Shown here in pieces: positions 36,222 through 47,154 of a stretch of 64,000 nucleotides of DNA; position 1 is the stretch's first letter; every line of letters begins with the position of its first letter. Location of the stretch: assembly GCA_949130495.1 (NCBI GenBank), contig OX422209.1:696863757-696927756 (forward strand), in the 5' to 3' direction. The stretch is from Sambucus nigra (Eukaryota > Streptophyta > Magnoliopsida > Dipsacales > Adoxaceae). The position numbers and the translations under genes were made by a program. The notes beneath the pieces were generated by a model, which saw only the letters and a list, made by a program, of their open reading frames with translations, did no database searches and was not told the DNA's origin.

Positions 36222-36462
36222 AGCTAGTTTTGGCACGTCTTTAGGTCCTATAATTCTTTGGTCATAAATTCCCCCAGTCCCAAATATAAAAATGGTTACA
36301 GTTCGACCATTTCTTGAGATCTTTTGCACAGGTGCTTGCCCAACTTTGCCAAATATCATTGCCTTATGCACACACCGAAAACCCCAACCCCCTTGTGGGA
36401 TCGACAGTTTGTAGCTATAACTGAGGCTTTTGAGGAAGAAATCCATCATCAATTTCTTCACC
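36222..36462 (-). pseudogene. Captured mitochondrial single-stranded DNA-binding protein (mtSSB) fragment
   Basis: Minus-strand translation: EEIDDGFLPQKPQL, an in-frame stop, LQTVDP, a frameshift in a G-run, then GWGFRCVHKAMIFGKVGQAP, VQKISRNGRTVTIF, GTGGIYDQRI. This is the beginning of the OB-fold of plant mitochondrial SSB, which coats single-stranded DNA in organelle replication and repair. Only about 80 codons remain, cut after the DQR block where an exon boundary is likely. Broken, so non-functional. Confidence 0.9.
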
Positions 36463-36999
36463 TCCATTGGTCTTGATATCATCAGCATCATCACCAAAAG
36501 AGGCAGTTGAGTACATAATTCTATCGATCACCAAAAGAGGCAACATCGATTTCCCTTATTTTCATCTTTACATGACCTACCATAAATAAAAGTATTCATA
36601 AGATTAGCGCAATTTAAATTTGTATCATGCACTATATGACCAACATGGCATACCTGTATCTAATTTTGTGGTTCTAATTTGATTCTAATTAAACAATACA
36701 CAACATTCAACGAAAAAGTGAAAGATCCATTAAATTGGTATGAAGTGTAGAAAGATCTGTGCATACTAAATAAACAACAATTAACTGTGTTAAAAAATGA
36801 AGAACATATTCACAGATTCAAATGTTGTGCATATGTTCATATGTTCAAGTAGTTAACCATAATTTAGTGAGAGGTCACAACATTATGCACAGATTCAAAT
36901 TAGAATCAAGTATGCACAGTTGAAGCTTGAAATTCTAAAAACAACTTAATCGAGAACGTTAACCGAGGCTAATTCTAAAAACATCTCATATAAGAAGCA

Positions 37000-37480
37000 T
37001 GTGTTGTACCCTGTCAAATGTACTTCCACGAACAACCTCATCAAAGAGAATACCTTGATAATACTCGAGAGAGATGAGGGGCGCTGCTGGCTTGCAGTTG
37101 TGAATCGCTGCTGCTGCGAATGTTTGCCGAGGGAGAGACAGTTACCTGGTTAACAGTTTAAGTTTAATGAGGGGCGTTGTTGCTGTTGCGAATCGCTGCT
37201 GCTACTGGACTTTTTCTTTCCTTTGCCTCTCTCATTTATGGTTGCTCTTCTCCAATAGTTTTCTTCTTTCAGAGGCTTTTCGCTCTGATTTGCCTCCTGA
37301 CTTTCTGGTTGTTCTTCTAAAGATTTTTGCTTTGTTTTGCCTCCTGCCATTCGGGAAGTTCTTCTTGAACAGCTAGATCGTAAAAAAACTAAAACAAAAC
37401 TCTGTATAAAAGTAATTTGATGTCGGCAATGGGTTTTAAGTGGCAAAGCTAGTGTTATGTTTTGACAAACCATTGAAGAA
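37000..37480 (-). other. Unrecognised low-complexity coding-like segment in the Helitron
   Basis: A minus-strand frame contains MAGGKTKQKSLEEQPESQEA and a Ser/Gln-rich tail (SSSSSDSQQQQ). A GAGGGGCG(C/T)TG..GAATCGCTGCTGCT phrase is duplicated at about 37078 and 37169. It may be the 5' exon of a captured gene; I do not recognise it. Confidence 0.35.
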
Positions 37481-37699
37481 ACTAAAAATATAAGCCACAG
37501 TTACATATTTCTGCATTACATATGATAACAAATACATAATAAAGTATAATCAAATTGTTGTTCTCTAGTCCGTCATGAAAAAACTTGTCTTAGCTATACC
37601 AGACAACCGGTATAATCAAAATTAAACTATAAAAACCAAACATAATAAAGTACTTCGGCATTGAAAGAGAATTGTTTTACCACATCCTTATAGTAACCT

Positions 37700-37894
37700 C
37701 ATATTTTGTGGGGAGAGGATTGTAGGGCATCTCTTCTCCCACGGTCCTTACTTTTAAATTGATGGGGTGTATGAGCAGCTATTTTTCAGCATGCAAGTAT
37801 CCAATTAAAAAAGAGGCATTAGAAGCATGCTTACAATTAATCCCTTGTAGTCTTGAGCAGGAGACACCAATGTGTCCTTTGGCAATGCAAAAAC
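37700..37894 (-). pseudogene. Captured ETHE1-type persulfide dioxygenase fragment (two exons)
   Basis: The first exon (37894-37835, minus) starts after an AG acceptor and reads VFALPKDTLVSPAQDYKGLI, ending at a GTAAGC donor. After an intron of about 90 bp the next exon (about 37748-37704) reads TVGEEMPYNPLPTK. Both match the plant ETHE1/GLY3 family, a mitochondrial metallo-beta-lactamase-fold enzyme that oxidises glutathione persulfide. The consensus HDYKG has Gln for His here, a predicted loss of a metal ligand. The preserved exon-intron-exon order shows genomic capture. Only about 35 codons are left. Confidence 0.82.
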
Positions 37895-38051
37895 CTAGTC
37901 CCATGAGAGTCCATGAAAAAATGAGTGGCACCTGAATGCATAACCGCCAGGGAAATCGATTCATCACGCGAGATCGAAATCATTCGATGGAATGATAACA
38001 CTGGATCAACAGATAAAGACTTTTATCAGATGTTTTTTTTTTCATTTTTAG

Positions 38052-38117
38052 TTGATTTGAAAGTCAATACTGTTGAGGCTAAAGTGTGGACACACAATGG
38101 TGATCTGGGCAGAACCT
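38052..38117 (+). pseudogene. Captured ACT-domain-repeat (ACR-like) protein fragment
   Basis: Follows a TTTTTAG acceptor-like site and reads VDLKVNTVEAKVWTHNGDLG, matching the ACT-repeat family motif (V..A.VWTHN.R) of plant ACR proteins, proposed amino-acid sensors. Only about 22 codons before a stop. It lies on the opposite strand to the mtSSB and ETHE1 pieces. Confidence 0.6.
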
Positions 38118-38427
38118 GATACAAAGGCAAAAAAGGATGAAAAAGATATTCATCAAGTTAAAAATTGAGCCTCTGGACTAAAATTGAAGTCATGTACATT
38201 CTCAAAATCAAAATCAAAAGAAGCATTCAAGAAAAAATGCAACACTATATTCTTGTCACATATTTACACTATGATCATATAAATCATTTAGAATAGCAAC
38301 CAAACATATACTAACCAACCTATATGGTCAAGAAATAAATTTCCAGTGATATGATACACATTTATCTCAGGTTAAGTATCAATACCAACTAAAATAAAAA
38401 TAAAAAAATAATAATAATTGAAATGTA

Positions 38428-38562
38428 CGACTACAGGAAATGGGGAGGTGGCATATTGTTCAGGGCAAAAAAAGGTAGGGACCTCTTTCACAGTGTTCTC
38501 GAAGAGCTTGGTCAATTTGGTATAGTAACCCGAGTAAGAATTTCGATTGAACCGGCAAAAAT
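38428..38562 (+). pseudogene. Captured cytokinin dehydrogenase (CKX) fragment, copy 1
   Basis: Reads TTGNGEVAYCSGQKK, then a frameshift in an A-run, then GRDLFHSVLEELGQFGIVTR and VRISIEPAK. This is the conserved end of the FAD-binding domain (family pattern V(T)TGKGE..CS...N.DLF..VLGGLGQFGIITRARI.LEPA) of CKX, the flavoenzyme that degrades cytokinins. The sequence stops matching after EPAK, where plant CKX genes have an intron. The GG of LGGLGQFG is EE here. Non-functional. Confidence 0.88.
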
Positions 38563-39050
38563 GATGATAAAAATTAATCAGATCTGCAAAACTACAAAAA
38601 TTAATCAGTAACTTTTGAACAGTCGCATACCTAGTTTTGAACACTTCCTACGAACAGTTGCATAATTGGATAACCAAGTAGTCCCAAGGTTTAGATATAG
38701 ATAAAATATTATGAACAAAAAGAGATTTCAGGTCCAAAGTTCCCCATGCTAATAATTTAAGAGAAGGTACACGGTAATTCGCTACAATGACTTCTTAAGT
38801 AATAGTGCATTCATCACTGAGTAGTTAACTCTAAACTGTGCTTTCATCAGTTTTTAAGAAATAATGCAACACTATATTCTTGCACATATTTACACTATGA
38901 TCATATAAATCATTTAGAATAGAAACCAAACATATACTAACCAACCTATATGGTCAAGAAATAAATTTACAGTGATATGATACACATTTATCTCAGGTTA
39001 AGTATCAATACCAACTAAAATAAAAATAATAATAATAATAATTGAAATGT

Positions 39051-39186
39051 ACGACTACAGGAAATGGGGAGGTGGCATATTGTTCAGGGCAAAAAAAGGT
39101 AGGGACCTCTTTCACAGTGTTCTCGAAGAGCTTGGTCAATTTGGTATAGTAACCCGAGTAAGAATTTCGATTGAACCGGCAAAAAT
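39051..39186 (+). pseudogene. Captured cytokinin dehydrogenase (CKX) fragment, copy 2
   Basis: Identical in its coding part to copy 1, including the A-run frameshift and the EE substitution. The fragment therefore decayed or was truncated before the duplication inside the Helitron. Confidence 0.88.
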
Positions 39187-39289
39187 GATGATAAAAATTA
39201 ATCAGATCTGCAAAACTACAAAAATTAATCAGTAACTTTTGAATAGTTGCATACCTAGTTTTGAACACTTCCTACGAACAGTTGCATAC

Positions 39290-40229
39290 CTAGTTTACTA
39301 CCAAAAAAACATGTAAAAATATATGTAAAAATCATAATAGATCACTATAGCTGGATCAATCTAAATAATTAGATGAATAGAAAGCCAAAACTATGTGTAA
39401 ACATATCACTTGAGTTGTCATTACTTTTATATTAAAGTAAAATGTTGAAATTATTGCCACGTTAAAATATTCTACAATCAGAGCATTACATGTATGCTTC
39501 AACCTTCATTAGACAGTAGTTCCCAAAAACATGCTACATTAATAGAAATAGGAGTTGTAAGCTAATAAACATTCTAAAGCTATAGTTTATGTCAACTGCT
39601 TACAGGGCCACGTATATAACTTTCCACCAAAACTAATTAAAGAAGGGAATGCACATATATAACATATCCCAATGCCACTATCAAAAAACATAATATGTGC
39701 TAACAGCAGTTGATGCTAAACTACAAATCCGAGAGTTGATGCATTCAATTTTTATGCATTATCTGTAAATTTTTATTTTCTTATTTATATAAAAATTTCT
39801 AATAATGTTGAATGTTGTAAAAAATGAATGAGAACAACAGTGAAAAGAAAAAAAACGAATAAAAACAAAAACAAAAACAAAATATAATATTGTAGTGTTA
39901 GTAAGTACATATACTATAATAAAGACAAAAACAAAAACAAAATATGCCATTTAAAATTACAAACGTTTGATGCCTTGAACAAAAAAACCGAATCTGTCAA
40001 ACCACCAGAACTAATTGAAAACCCAAATTAGAATAAACCAACCAAGACACAAAACTCTGATCTGATATGAATAGAACCCCAGATTGAAGACATAAAATTA
40101 AATACTCACCCAGATCGAGATTCAATCCCAATCACCATCTTCAAAATCCATCTACAACTACAAAATAGAAAAATATTTAGGATAAAAAAGATAAAAATAA
40201 AATTTTAATTATGCAATCGCACAAAAATA
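39290..40229. other. Helitron interior without recognised gene
   Basis: AT-rich sequence. AAACAAAAACAAAA runs occur at 39860-39940. No domain recognised. Confidence 0.4.
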
Positions 40230-40575
40230 TATAATTTTTTTAAAACCTAAAAACCCAAATCTTGATTGTTTGAACGGAGGTAATAGGTTTTTAAAACCCT
40301 AAAAACCCAAATCTTGATTGCATCCGTAAAAAAGATGATTTAGACCAAAAAAAATGTTTAAACGGAGGCAATAGATGCAATCGCACCAAAATATATAATT
40401 TTTTTAAAACCTAAAAACCCAAATCTTGATTGGAACCGTAAAAAAGATGATTTAGACCAAAAAAAATGTTTGAACGGAGGCAAAGTTTTTTTAAACCCTA
40501 AAAACCCAAATCTTGATTGCATCCGTAAAAAAGATGATTTAGACCAAAAAAAATGTTTGAACGCAGGGAATAGTA
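40230..40575. repeat. Irregular tandem repeat near the Helitron 5' end
   Basis: A phrase ACCTAAAAACCCAAATCTTG, followed by GATT..CCGTAAAAAAGATGATTTAG and ACCAAAAAAAATGTTT, recurs about four times at spacings of roughly 60-110 bp. The minus-strand frame repeats FKHFFWSKSSFLR by consequence. Confidence 0.85.
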
Positions 40576-42254
40576 AGATTAGGAGACAGAGAGAGAAAAA
40601 AAGACATACCTGGGTGGGTTTGGAAGGAGGGATAGTGAGAGAAGAGGGCAAATAGTTAAGAGAGAGAAATGAGTGGCTAATGATGTATAAAGTGAGAGTT
40701 TAGTGAACGGGGAGATAGTGAGGGATAGACTGTGTGTGTCAGGTAATGTGTTTTAACTCAAGTGAAATGGTTTCTTTCTATTTGGGAGGGATCCGTGTTT
40801 TGTTTGGGCGGGATTACAAATTTAGGTGGAGAATCGCAGCCTTAGATTTGGTAAAGAGAGACGTGGTGAAATCTCCACCCTTATTGTGCTCCTACATTTT
40901 TCCAAATTCAAAAACAATGCCATCTTATTATATGGATATATATATATATATATTTATATATCCTATAGGGGAAAATGATATGGAGTTTATATGGGGTACA
41001 TCTTGGGTGATTTTCGTGTACTAGTTGTTGGGGTCGAAGGATCGTACTTAGAGACAATTACCGTTTTGTCGACCCAAGGATTTAGTAGAGATTCAATTTA
41101 TGTTTTTAGATAGTACTATATAATTAAGTAGTTGCAGTAGTAGGATTTGTGTGGATGACATAGTGGATCCCTACGATCAACATTGTCAAGGAGTAGTGTA
41201 TCGGGAGGGTTCCTTGTTTGGATTTCGCTTTGCGAGACGCCCACGCACGAAACATAGTGCAATATTGAGAATAGAGAGAAGTCTTCTCCTTAATACTTAT
41301 ATGTATGTTAATATGAGTAGTAAATTCTTACATTGAAACCTAATGTTATTGTGTGACATATTCAGACTTATAACTGGTTTAAGTTAATAATTGGAACTAC
41401 TAGAGACTAGTAAGGCTTGTATGTGAATATATATTTAAGTGGGATTAAAATGGAAAGGATTCTAGGTTCTTGTTAAGTGATAGGTCATGTGTGTATAGGC
41501 CATGTGTAGGGTAAGGTAGGTTATCCTTATGGGTGGGGTAACTTAATTAAGGTTCCAAGATGCGAATAGGTGCACGCTAGTAGATGAGAGGTGAGTTAGG
41601 GATTTCACGAGAGTACGACTCCACTTTAATTATGAAATAATGCATTGATATTTACTATGCACAGTTAACTCACTTGCTAAATATTTTTTCACCTCAGGCT
41701 CTGACCCGTTTATATTTCTCTTTTGCTATATATATGTATGTATATATTACTACAGGTGTCCTACCGCATGGATGCCGGATGCTTTCCTATCCAGAGTCTT
41801 GGGAGCCGTAACAGGTGCGGATTGTTGTGGGATTTAGATTGTAGTCGCTTCATATCTCTTTGTAAATCTAGATAGGACTCCTGTTGTATATCGGGTTTAT
41901 ACCCAAGAGTCATTTGTAGTTGTTTATATTTTTATTTTGGTTATTGTACTGTCTGTGACCCGACAGCTTATTCGGGTATATATATTTCCTTTTGTATACT
42001 CATTTTACTTTAATGTTAGCACTTTCATTTTATCTTGGTACTTGCGCATTCTACCTTTGTTGTAGTTACGTTGCTGGTTGTTTGTCTTTGGTATGTTTTA
42101 TTTTAATTTTGGAATCCGCTTTTATAGTTTTGGGTAGTTAGCCTTATTTATTTTAGTAAAGTTTGTGGATGCTGAGAATGAGCCATCTGAGATACCTAAT
42201 TTATTGTAGTATAGGGCTGGCCACCCGATATTATTTTAAGCGGGTTGTTACAGA

Positions 42255-42266
42255 TGGTATCAGAGC
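42255..42266 (+). promoter_or_regulatory. Primer-binding site (initiator tRNA-Met)
   Basis: TGGTATCAGAGC, two bases after the LTR 1 end, is complementary to the 3' end of plant initiator tRNA-Met. Confidence 0.9.
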
Positions 42267-43286
42267 ATCGGGTTCTATAGTCTTTAGGATCTCTGCGGGT
42301 TTTCTGCGTTCTTCCATTAGCATTCTTGATATAGAGCCCTACAATTAGGGTTGTTATGTTCACTGCGTTTATCTTCTTCTGCGAAGTGTACTCACTTCAT
42401 TGAGGTTCTGACAACAGTTTCTCTCATTTCAGACATCGCCTAGAATATATCGTCTAGGGAGGGACAAGATGAGAGATGCAATACCCATAACAGATTTTTG
42501 GCACGCTTTGATTGGAGGTATTTGTTTTCCCCGATTCAGGCGGAGATAAGGAGGATATTTCTAGCGGTGATTCAAGGTGATCAATCGGTGGTTGAGTAAG
42601 AAAGGGAAATTTACTCGAATGGAGAATCTTAGACTTAATAAGGTAAGTTCTGAGGAGAGGCATATAGTGAATCCTTGGGAGGTTTAGATTGAGAAACCCA
42701 TCAACCTTTGTTAGGAAGCCTGGTGATGCTCACTTTTACCGGTAGAAGGTAGGTGGGATTGTCCTATTGTTAAGAGTATCGTCTTTATTTAAGAAGGGAG
42801 TAAGAAATTTGGAGACTCAGGTTCGTTGAGTAGGACCGAAGGAGTTATCAGGGGTCGCAACCGCGTTTTGTCTTTCAAAATGGTTAGAATGGATTTTCTA
42901 GAAGATGTTTCTCTTGAGGAGAATTAGGCTTTAGGAAGAAAGATTGTCCTCGAAGATGTAGAGGACTTTGAATAAGGATTCATGGATGAAGTAAAACAAT
43001 TAGGTTATGGAAGTATAAGTTAGAATACCTTTCTTTAGGTTTAAGGCCACGCTTTATGCGATTTTGGGAGCGTCGCATGTAAGGTTTATGAGTGGTTAGT
43101 AGCTATAACCATAGTGTGTACGGAATTTTCCTTCGAGGAAGGAGTGAATAAGTATGGCCTTTGTATGGCATCTTTTGAGATAATAGACCGTCTCGTAAGG
43201 AGATAGTAGAGAGTTGTGTTATTGAATTTCGAAAGTACGGAATGTCAAGGTTTGTTGAGTAGTGGTTATAAGGTTATTGTCTTATG

Positions 43287-43877
43287 TAGGGGTGGACAAA
43301 AAAAGATCGACCCGAATGGACCAATTGGACCGAACCGGACCGAACCGAAAATTAAGGCTATTTTGAAACCGGTCCAAAAATCGGTTCACAAAAACTAAAA
43401 ATCGATTAAACCGGTCCGGTCCGCGGTCCACTATATTAAAAGACCGATTTGGACCAGACCGGACCGATTCCCATATATATATAATAAAAATAATGTTATT
43501 GTGTTTCTTATGTATAGTTTTTGAATTAATGTATATAACTTATGAATTTAATTTGGAACATTTTATATATGTATAGACATTTTTTTATTTGGGTTAAAAA
43601 AACCCATGTAAATATCACTTAGAGTTTCGAGTATTATTTTTTTGTATATATATTTGTGAGAAAAATAGATAAAAACATTCATAAAATGTACATATATATA
43701 AAATAGGGTCAGAACCGAATTTTACCCCAGGACCGGATCGAAAAAATCCTATACTGAATTAGTAGGTTAACCGAATTAATCGATCCGGTCTCGGTCCAAA
43801 AAAATTGAGGACCGACTATTCGGTTCGGTCCAAAAAATAGGCAAAACTCGGACCGGACCGAACCGTGCCCACCCCTA
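43287..43877. mobile_element. hAT-type non-autonomous element (591 bp)
   Basis: TAGGGGTGGACAAAA at the left and (rc) TAGGGGTGGGCACGG at the right, flanked by perfect 8-bp duplications GTCTTATG (43279-43286 and 43878-43885). Subterminal regions are dense in GGTCCGGTC/GGACCGAAC phrases in both orientations. Inserted in the LARD internal region. Confidence 0.94.
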
Positions 43878-44620
43878 GTCTTATGGATAGGTTAGGGCAT
43901 GTAATTGTAATGTTCCAATGAGGGAAGGACTCACTTATCTTGCGGCAATACTTTAATGTGATGTAAAGGATTTGGATAACTGAAAGGTTTAGAGTTTATC
44001 AACTTCATTGTTGAGCGGAGAACTTGGCTCATGGTTATGCTAGTTATGAGAACTAGGGATTGGTTAGAGTATTGTATTGTTAGGGCCTTATGTATTGAAC
44101 ATACGGTATTTGATTGGCATGTCGAGAGATATGGAATTATTTTATAGTATGTTGTTATATAGGCCTTCGGGAAATATTTATGATTCTAAAATATTTTATA
44201 AAACCTTAACCCTAGTTCAACTGATCTCAATCCCCGACATAGCTACACAGTAGTGTATTGGGAGGGTTCCTTGTTTGGATTTCGCATGCGAGACCTCCCC
44301 CACATGAAGGTAGCTTATGTCAGGAATTGAGAAGAGTTCAACCCTTGGAAATTTCATATTTTTATATTCTTAGTTCGCTATTATATCTAAATTATTGAGA
44401 GTTATATTATGATTTGAGGCTAGTGGAGCCGGGTTATGTTTTTACGAGTGGAACTCGGGTACGGGGTGTATGGGCGCCCTGGGTAGCGAGTCTGTTTTTA
44501 AAATTTATATCGTTCGATGTGAGAACTGGTAGAGATGGGTATAGTGATCTTGAGGGTAGATGTAAGGACTAGATGATATTGAAGTCCTAGGCATAACTTA
44601 AATTTTGCGGATGAAATTTC

Positions 44621-44636
44621 TGTAAGGAGGGAAGTA
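44621..44636 (+). promoter_or_regulatory. Polypurine tract of the LARD-like element
   Basis: TGTAAGGAGGGAAGTA immediately precedes LTR 2, preceded by ATGAAATTTC as in chromovirus 3' ends. Confidence 0.75.
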
Positions 44637-47120
44637 TGTAACACCCCGTGACTTTAGGACTGAGAAATTAAATTTTTGGGAGAAATAAATTTATTTAAAT
44701 TGGAGGATTGTAAATTTGGAAATTGAAGTCCAAAAATTGAGGACGTTTTAAAGTATTCCGGATGATGATTTTGAGTGCGCCATTGATTCCGGATGGGTCG
44801 AGATAGTCAAAATAACTGTCCTTGGGATTTATTTCGGTTTCGAAATATTTTTAAGTTAGTTTGACTCGAATTGGAATAAACGAGTCATTTAAAGTGTGTA
44901 TTAACATTTAAAACTGGGTTTCTTATTTTAAGTTTTAAAAGGCTTACGGATCAAGCCAATCTCAATTGAGAGAAATAGAGGAAGAGAAAGAAAGAGGAAA
45001 AGAAGAAGAAATGAGGAGAGAGAGGAGAAAAGCTTGGAGACTTCCGGCCCAAACGCGATCCCGGGGACGATTCAACCTATACAAATCTGAGGCAAGTGTT
45101 TAATCTTGCTAAATAATTCATTGTGTATTTTATTTCATAATTTGTGGGCAAAAGAATAGGAATTTGGATATATGTATCAAAACCTAGTTTTTATAGGTTA
45201 AATCTCATAAATTGATGTTTTAAATTGATTTGAGGTTGTATAATGAATGGGGTTGATTTCTATATGAGTTTTGATGTTGGAAACCAAATTGGGTACAAGG
45301 TTAAAGGGTTGTAAGTGGATAAATTGGGTATTTGGAGAGTTAGGGTTCATTTTACATGGGAAATAGTCGAGCCATCTGGTATGGCCGGTTGATCGCGCCC
45401 AGGGGACCGGTCGACCATGCCTCAAAGGAAAAGCCTACTGCATTTCTTCGTAGGAAAAATTTTGACCCGCGATCGAACGGGGGTCTAGGACCGGTCCTCT
45501 GTTTTAGCCCAAGAATTTGATTTTCACAATTCCCCTCTTCTCTTGAGTTTAAAACTTAAGGACCTTCTTAGTGAGTGGTTTACAGAGGGTTATGTTATAA
45601 TATAAAGGAATTACTTATAGGGTAGGATGGCTAGATTCATAGCGAACCATTTTGGAGTATTCTTGGAAGTTTCTCACATGCTATGATCGAGGGAGAATAT
45701 CGAAGTAGTTTGGGAATAGATAGGTGAATTGAAATTGTTGTATCGAGGTAATGGGAAAACCTCATTGGGGAGGGGAGTTCAATTTGGAGCTCAGAAATGA
45801 GATATGATGTAATGTTTAGGTCTCTTTGAGAGAGTTATGAGAGTGTAGCTGGAATTGTTGGCCGATATTGGTGTTTAATCCTTGTAGTGATAGAATTTTA
45901 ATTCACTTACGTTAGGAACCAATGAGAGAAAGAGGTCGCGTATCCTTAGAGATGATAGACTTAAGGAATAAACTGTAAATGTAATAAAGTTAGGGGTTCA
46001 TTATGAGACATTGAACCGTAACCTAAAGTGAGGGTAATTTAACTTGTTGCCGATAAATAGTTGTGAGTATACGTATCATTGGACTAGTCTATACCTATCG
46101 GCGAGTGATTGACTATGGGTATCCCAATATGTGAGGGGGTCATACAATGAATCTAGTTTTGGGACTTGAGATCTACCAATTATTAGTTGTGAGAGTAACA
46201 ATGGGGATTCCAATGTATGATGGGATTAGGAAATAAATTTTGGATAAAGTTTTGTGGCTGGTAGACTATTAGTTATGTGTATACTTATAGTCGGAAATTA
46301 TGATTAGACATATCGATGAGTAGTCGGATATAGATGGAATATATAGTGATTTTTATAAATGTTAAACTTGGATATTGTAACCTCATTGTTATATATATAT
46401 TGGGAGACTATTCTTATCATAAAGGAAAATGGATGAATATGTGTCCAGTGAGGCACTGTATCAGGGAGAATGCTTTGAGTAAGTATGCATCGTAACAAGG
46501 GTGAGTATTACGAGAGTGTACATATATCGCCAGCTTATGTTACTTGATGAATAATGATTAGAAATTAGAATACGTATATATAGAGAGAGATTTATATATA
46601 CTTAAACGGTTATATGAATATGGAGCAAATGTATATTTCTTGTGTGATGATTTATACATATGATGCGATTGCTTGTATATATATTGTGTGTGTGAATAAC
46701 ATATATACTTATGGTGTGAAGAATACCTGGCACATGCTATCATGGGAAGTTGCACGATGTTGGGTGAGCCCTGGCTTGAGGAGCAGGGTTGGATATTCCC
46801 AGGTCATAGTTGTCCATTATTATTTATATGATTTTATTTTGGGGGTGAGAAGTCTTGGGTATGGGACGTTCTCACTTGACCGGTTAGGAACTATGACCGC
46901 TTCCCATGCGTTGTGATTTGGTTTTGACCACGAAGTGGCTGACATTTTGTCCCACCGGTGGTCCCCAGGATGGTATGTGAGTGATGCCCTAGAAGATGAT
47001 ATCATGGTGCAGTATTTTGGCATTCTATAGCCGTATATATTGTGTGTATAGCATAGTATACATTATGCGTGTTATGTATACGTGGTTATAGGAATGAATG
47101 ATTTCTTGTATATATTTAGA

Positions 47121-47154
<34 letters not shown>

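Larger units (their letters stand above)
38229..39288 (+). repeat. Direct duplication of a block of about 435 bp
   Basis: 38229-38664 and 38856-39288 are nearly identical, separated by about 190 bp of different sequence. Each carries the same cytokinin dehydrogenase fragment plus intron-like flank. Differences are few (for example AAAAAATAATAATAATT against AATAATAATAATAATT), so the duplication is recent. Confidence 0.92.
35202..40936 (-). mobile_element. Non-autonomous Helitron carrying host gene fragments
   Basis: On the minus strand the 3' end is a hairpin GCCGTGCC-TTCA-GGCACGGG followed by TATTCGCTAG, and the 5' end is TCCATATAATAAGATGG. Insertion is between A and T in a TA-rich stretch. 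The intact second LTR supplies the empty site (about 47125-47155). No Rep/helicase sequence is seen. Captured gene pieces lie on both strands. Total about 5.7 kb. Confidence 0.88.
32725..42252 (+). mobile_element. LTR 1 of the LARD-like retroelement, split by a Helitron
   Basis: Starts TGGAACACCCCGTGAC (a mutated TGTAACACC) and ends CGGGTTGTTACA, directly followed by a primer-binding site. Removing the Helitron (35202-40936) leaves about 3793 bp, matching LTR 2 (3799 bp). A purine-rich AGAGAAGAGGAAAAGAAG tract lies near 33060-33120 and GGCTCTGACCCG near 41696. Confidence 0.9.
42253..44636 (+). mobile_element. Internal region of the LARD-like retroelement
   Basis: About 1.8 kb after removing a 591-bp hAT element. 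It has a primer-binding site at one end and a polypurine tract at the other but no gag-pol. Only a scrap near 43035-43090 (FKATLYAILGASH) resembles an aspartic protease, suggesting descent from a Tekay-like parent. It would depend on another element for mobility. Confidence 0.8.

Noticed and set aside
35202..40936. Autonomous Helitron with Rep/helicase
   Set aside because: No rolling-circle HUH motif or helicase sequence was seen on either strand; the content is gene fragments and repeats.
41151..41336. 61-codon frame repeated at 47335 (MDDI.DPYDQHCQGVVYREG)
   Set aside because: Open in both LTRs but short and without a recognised domain; more likely leader sequence of the retroelement.
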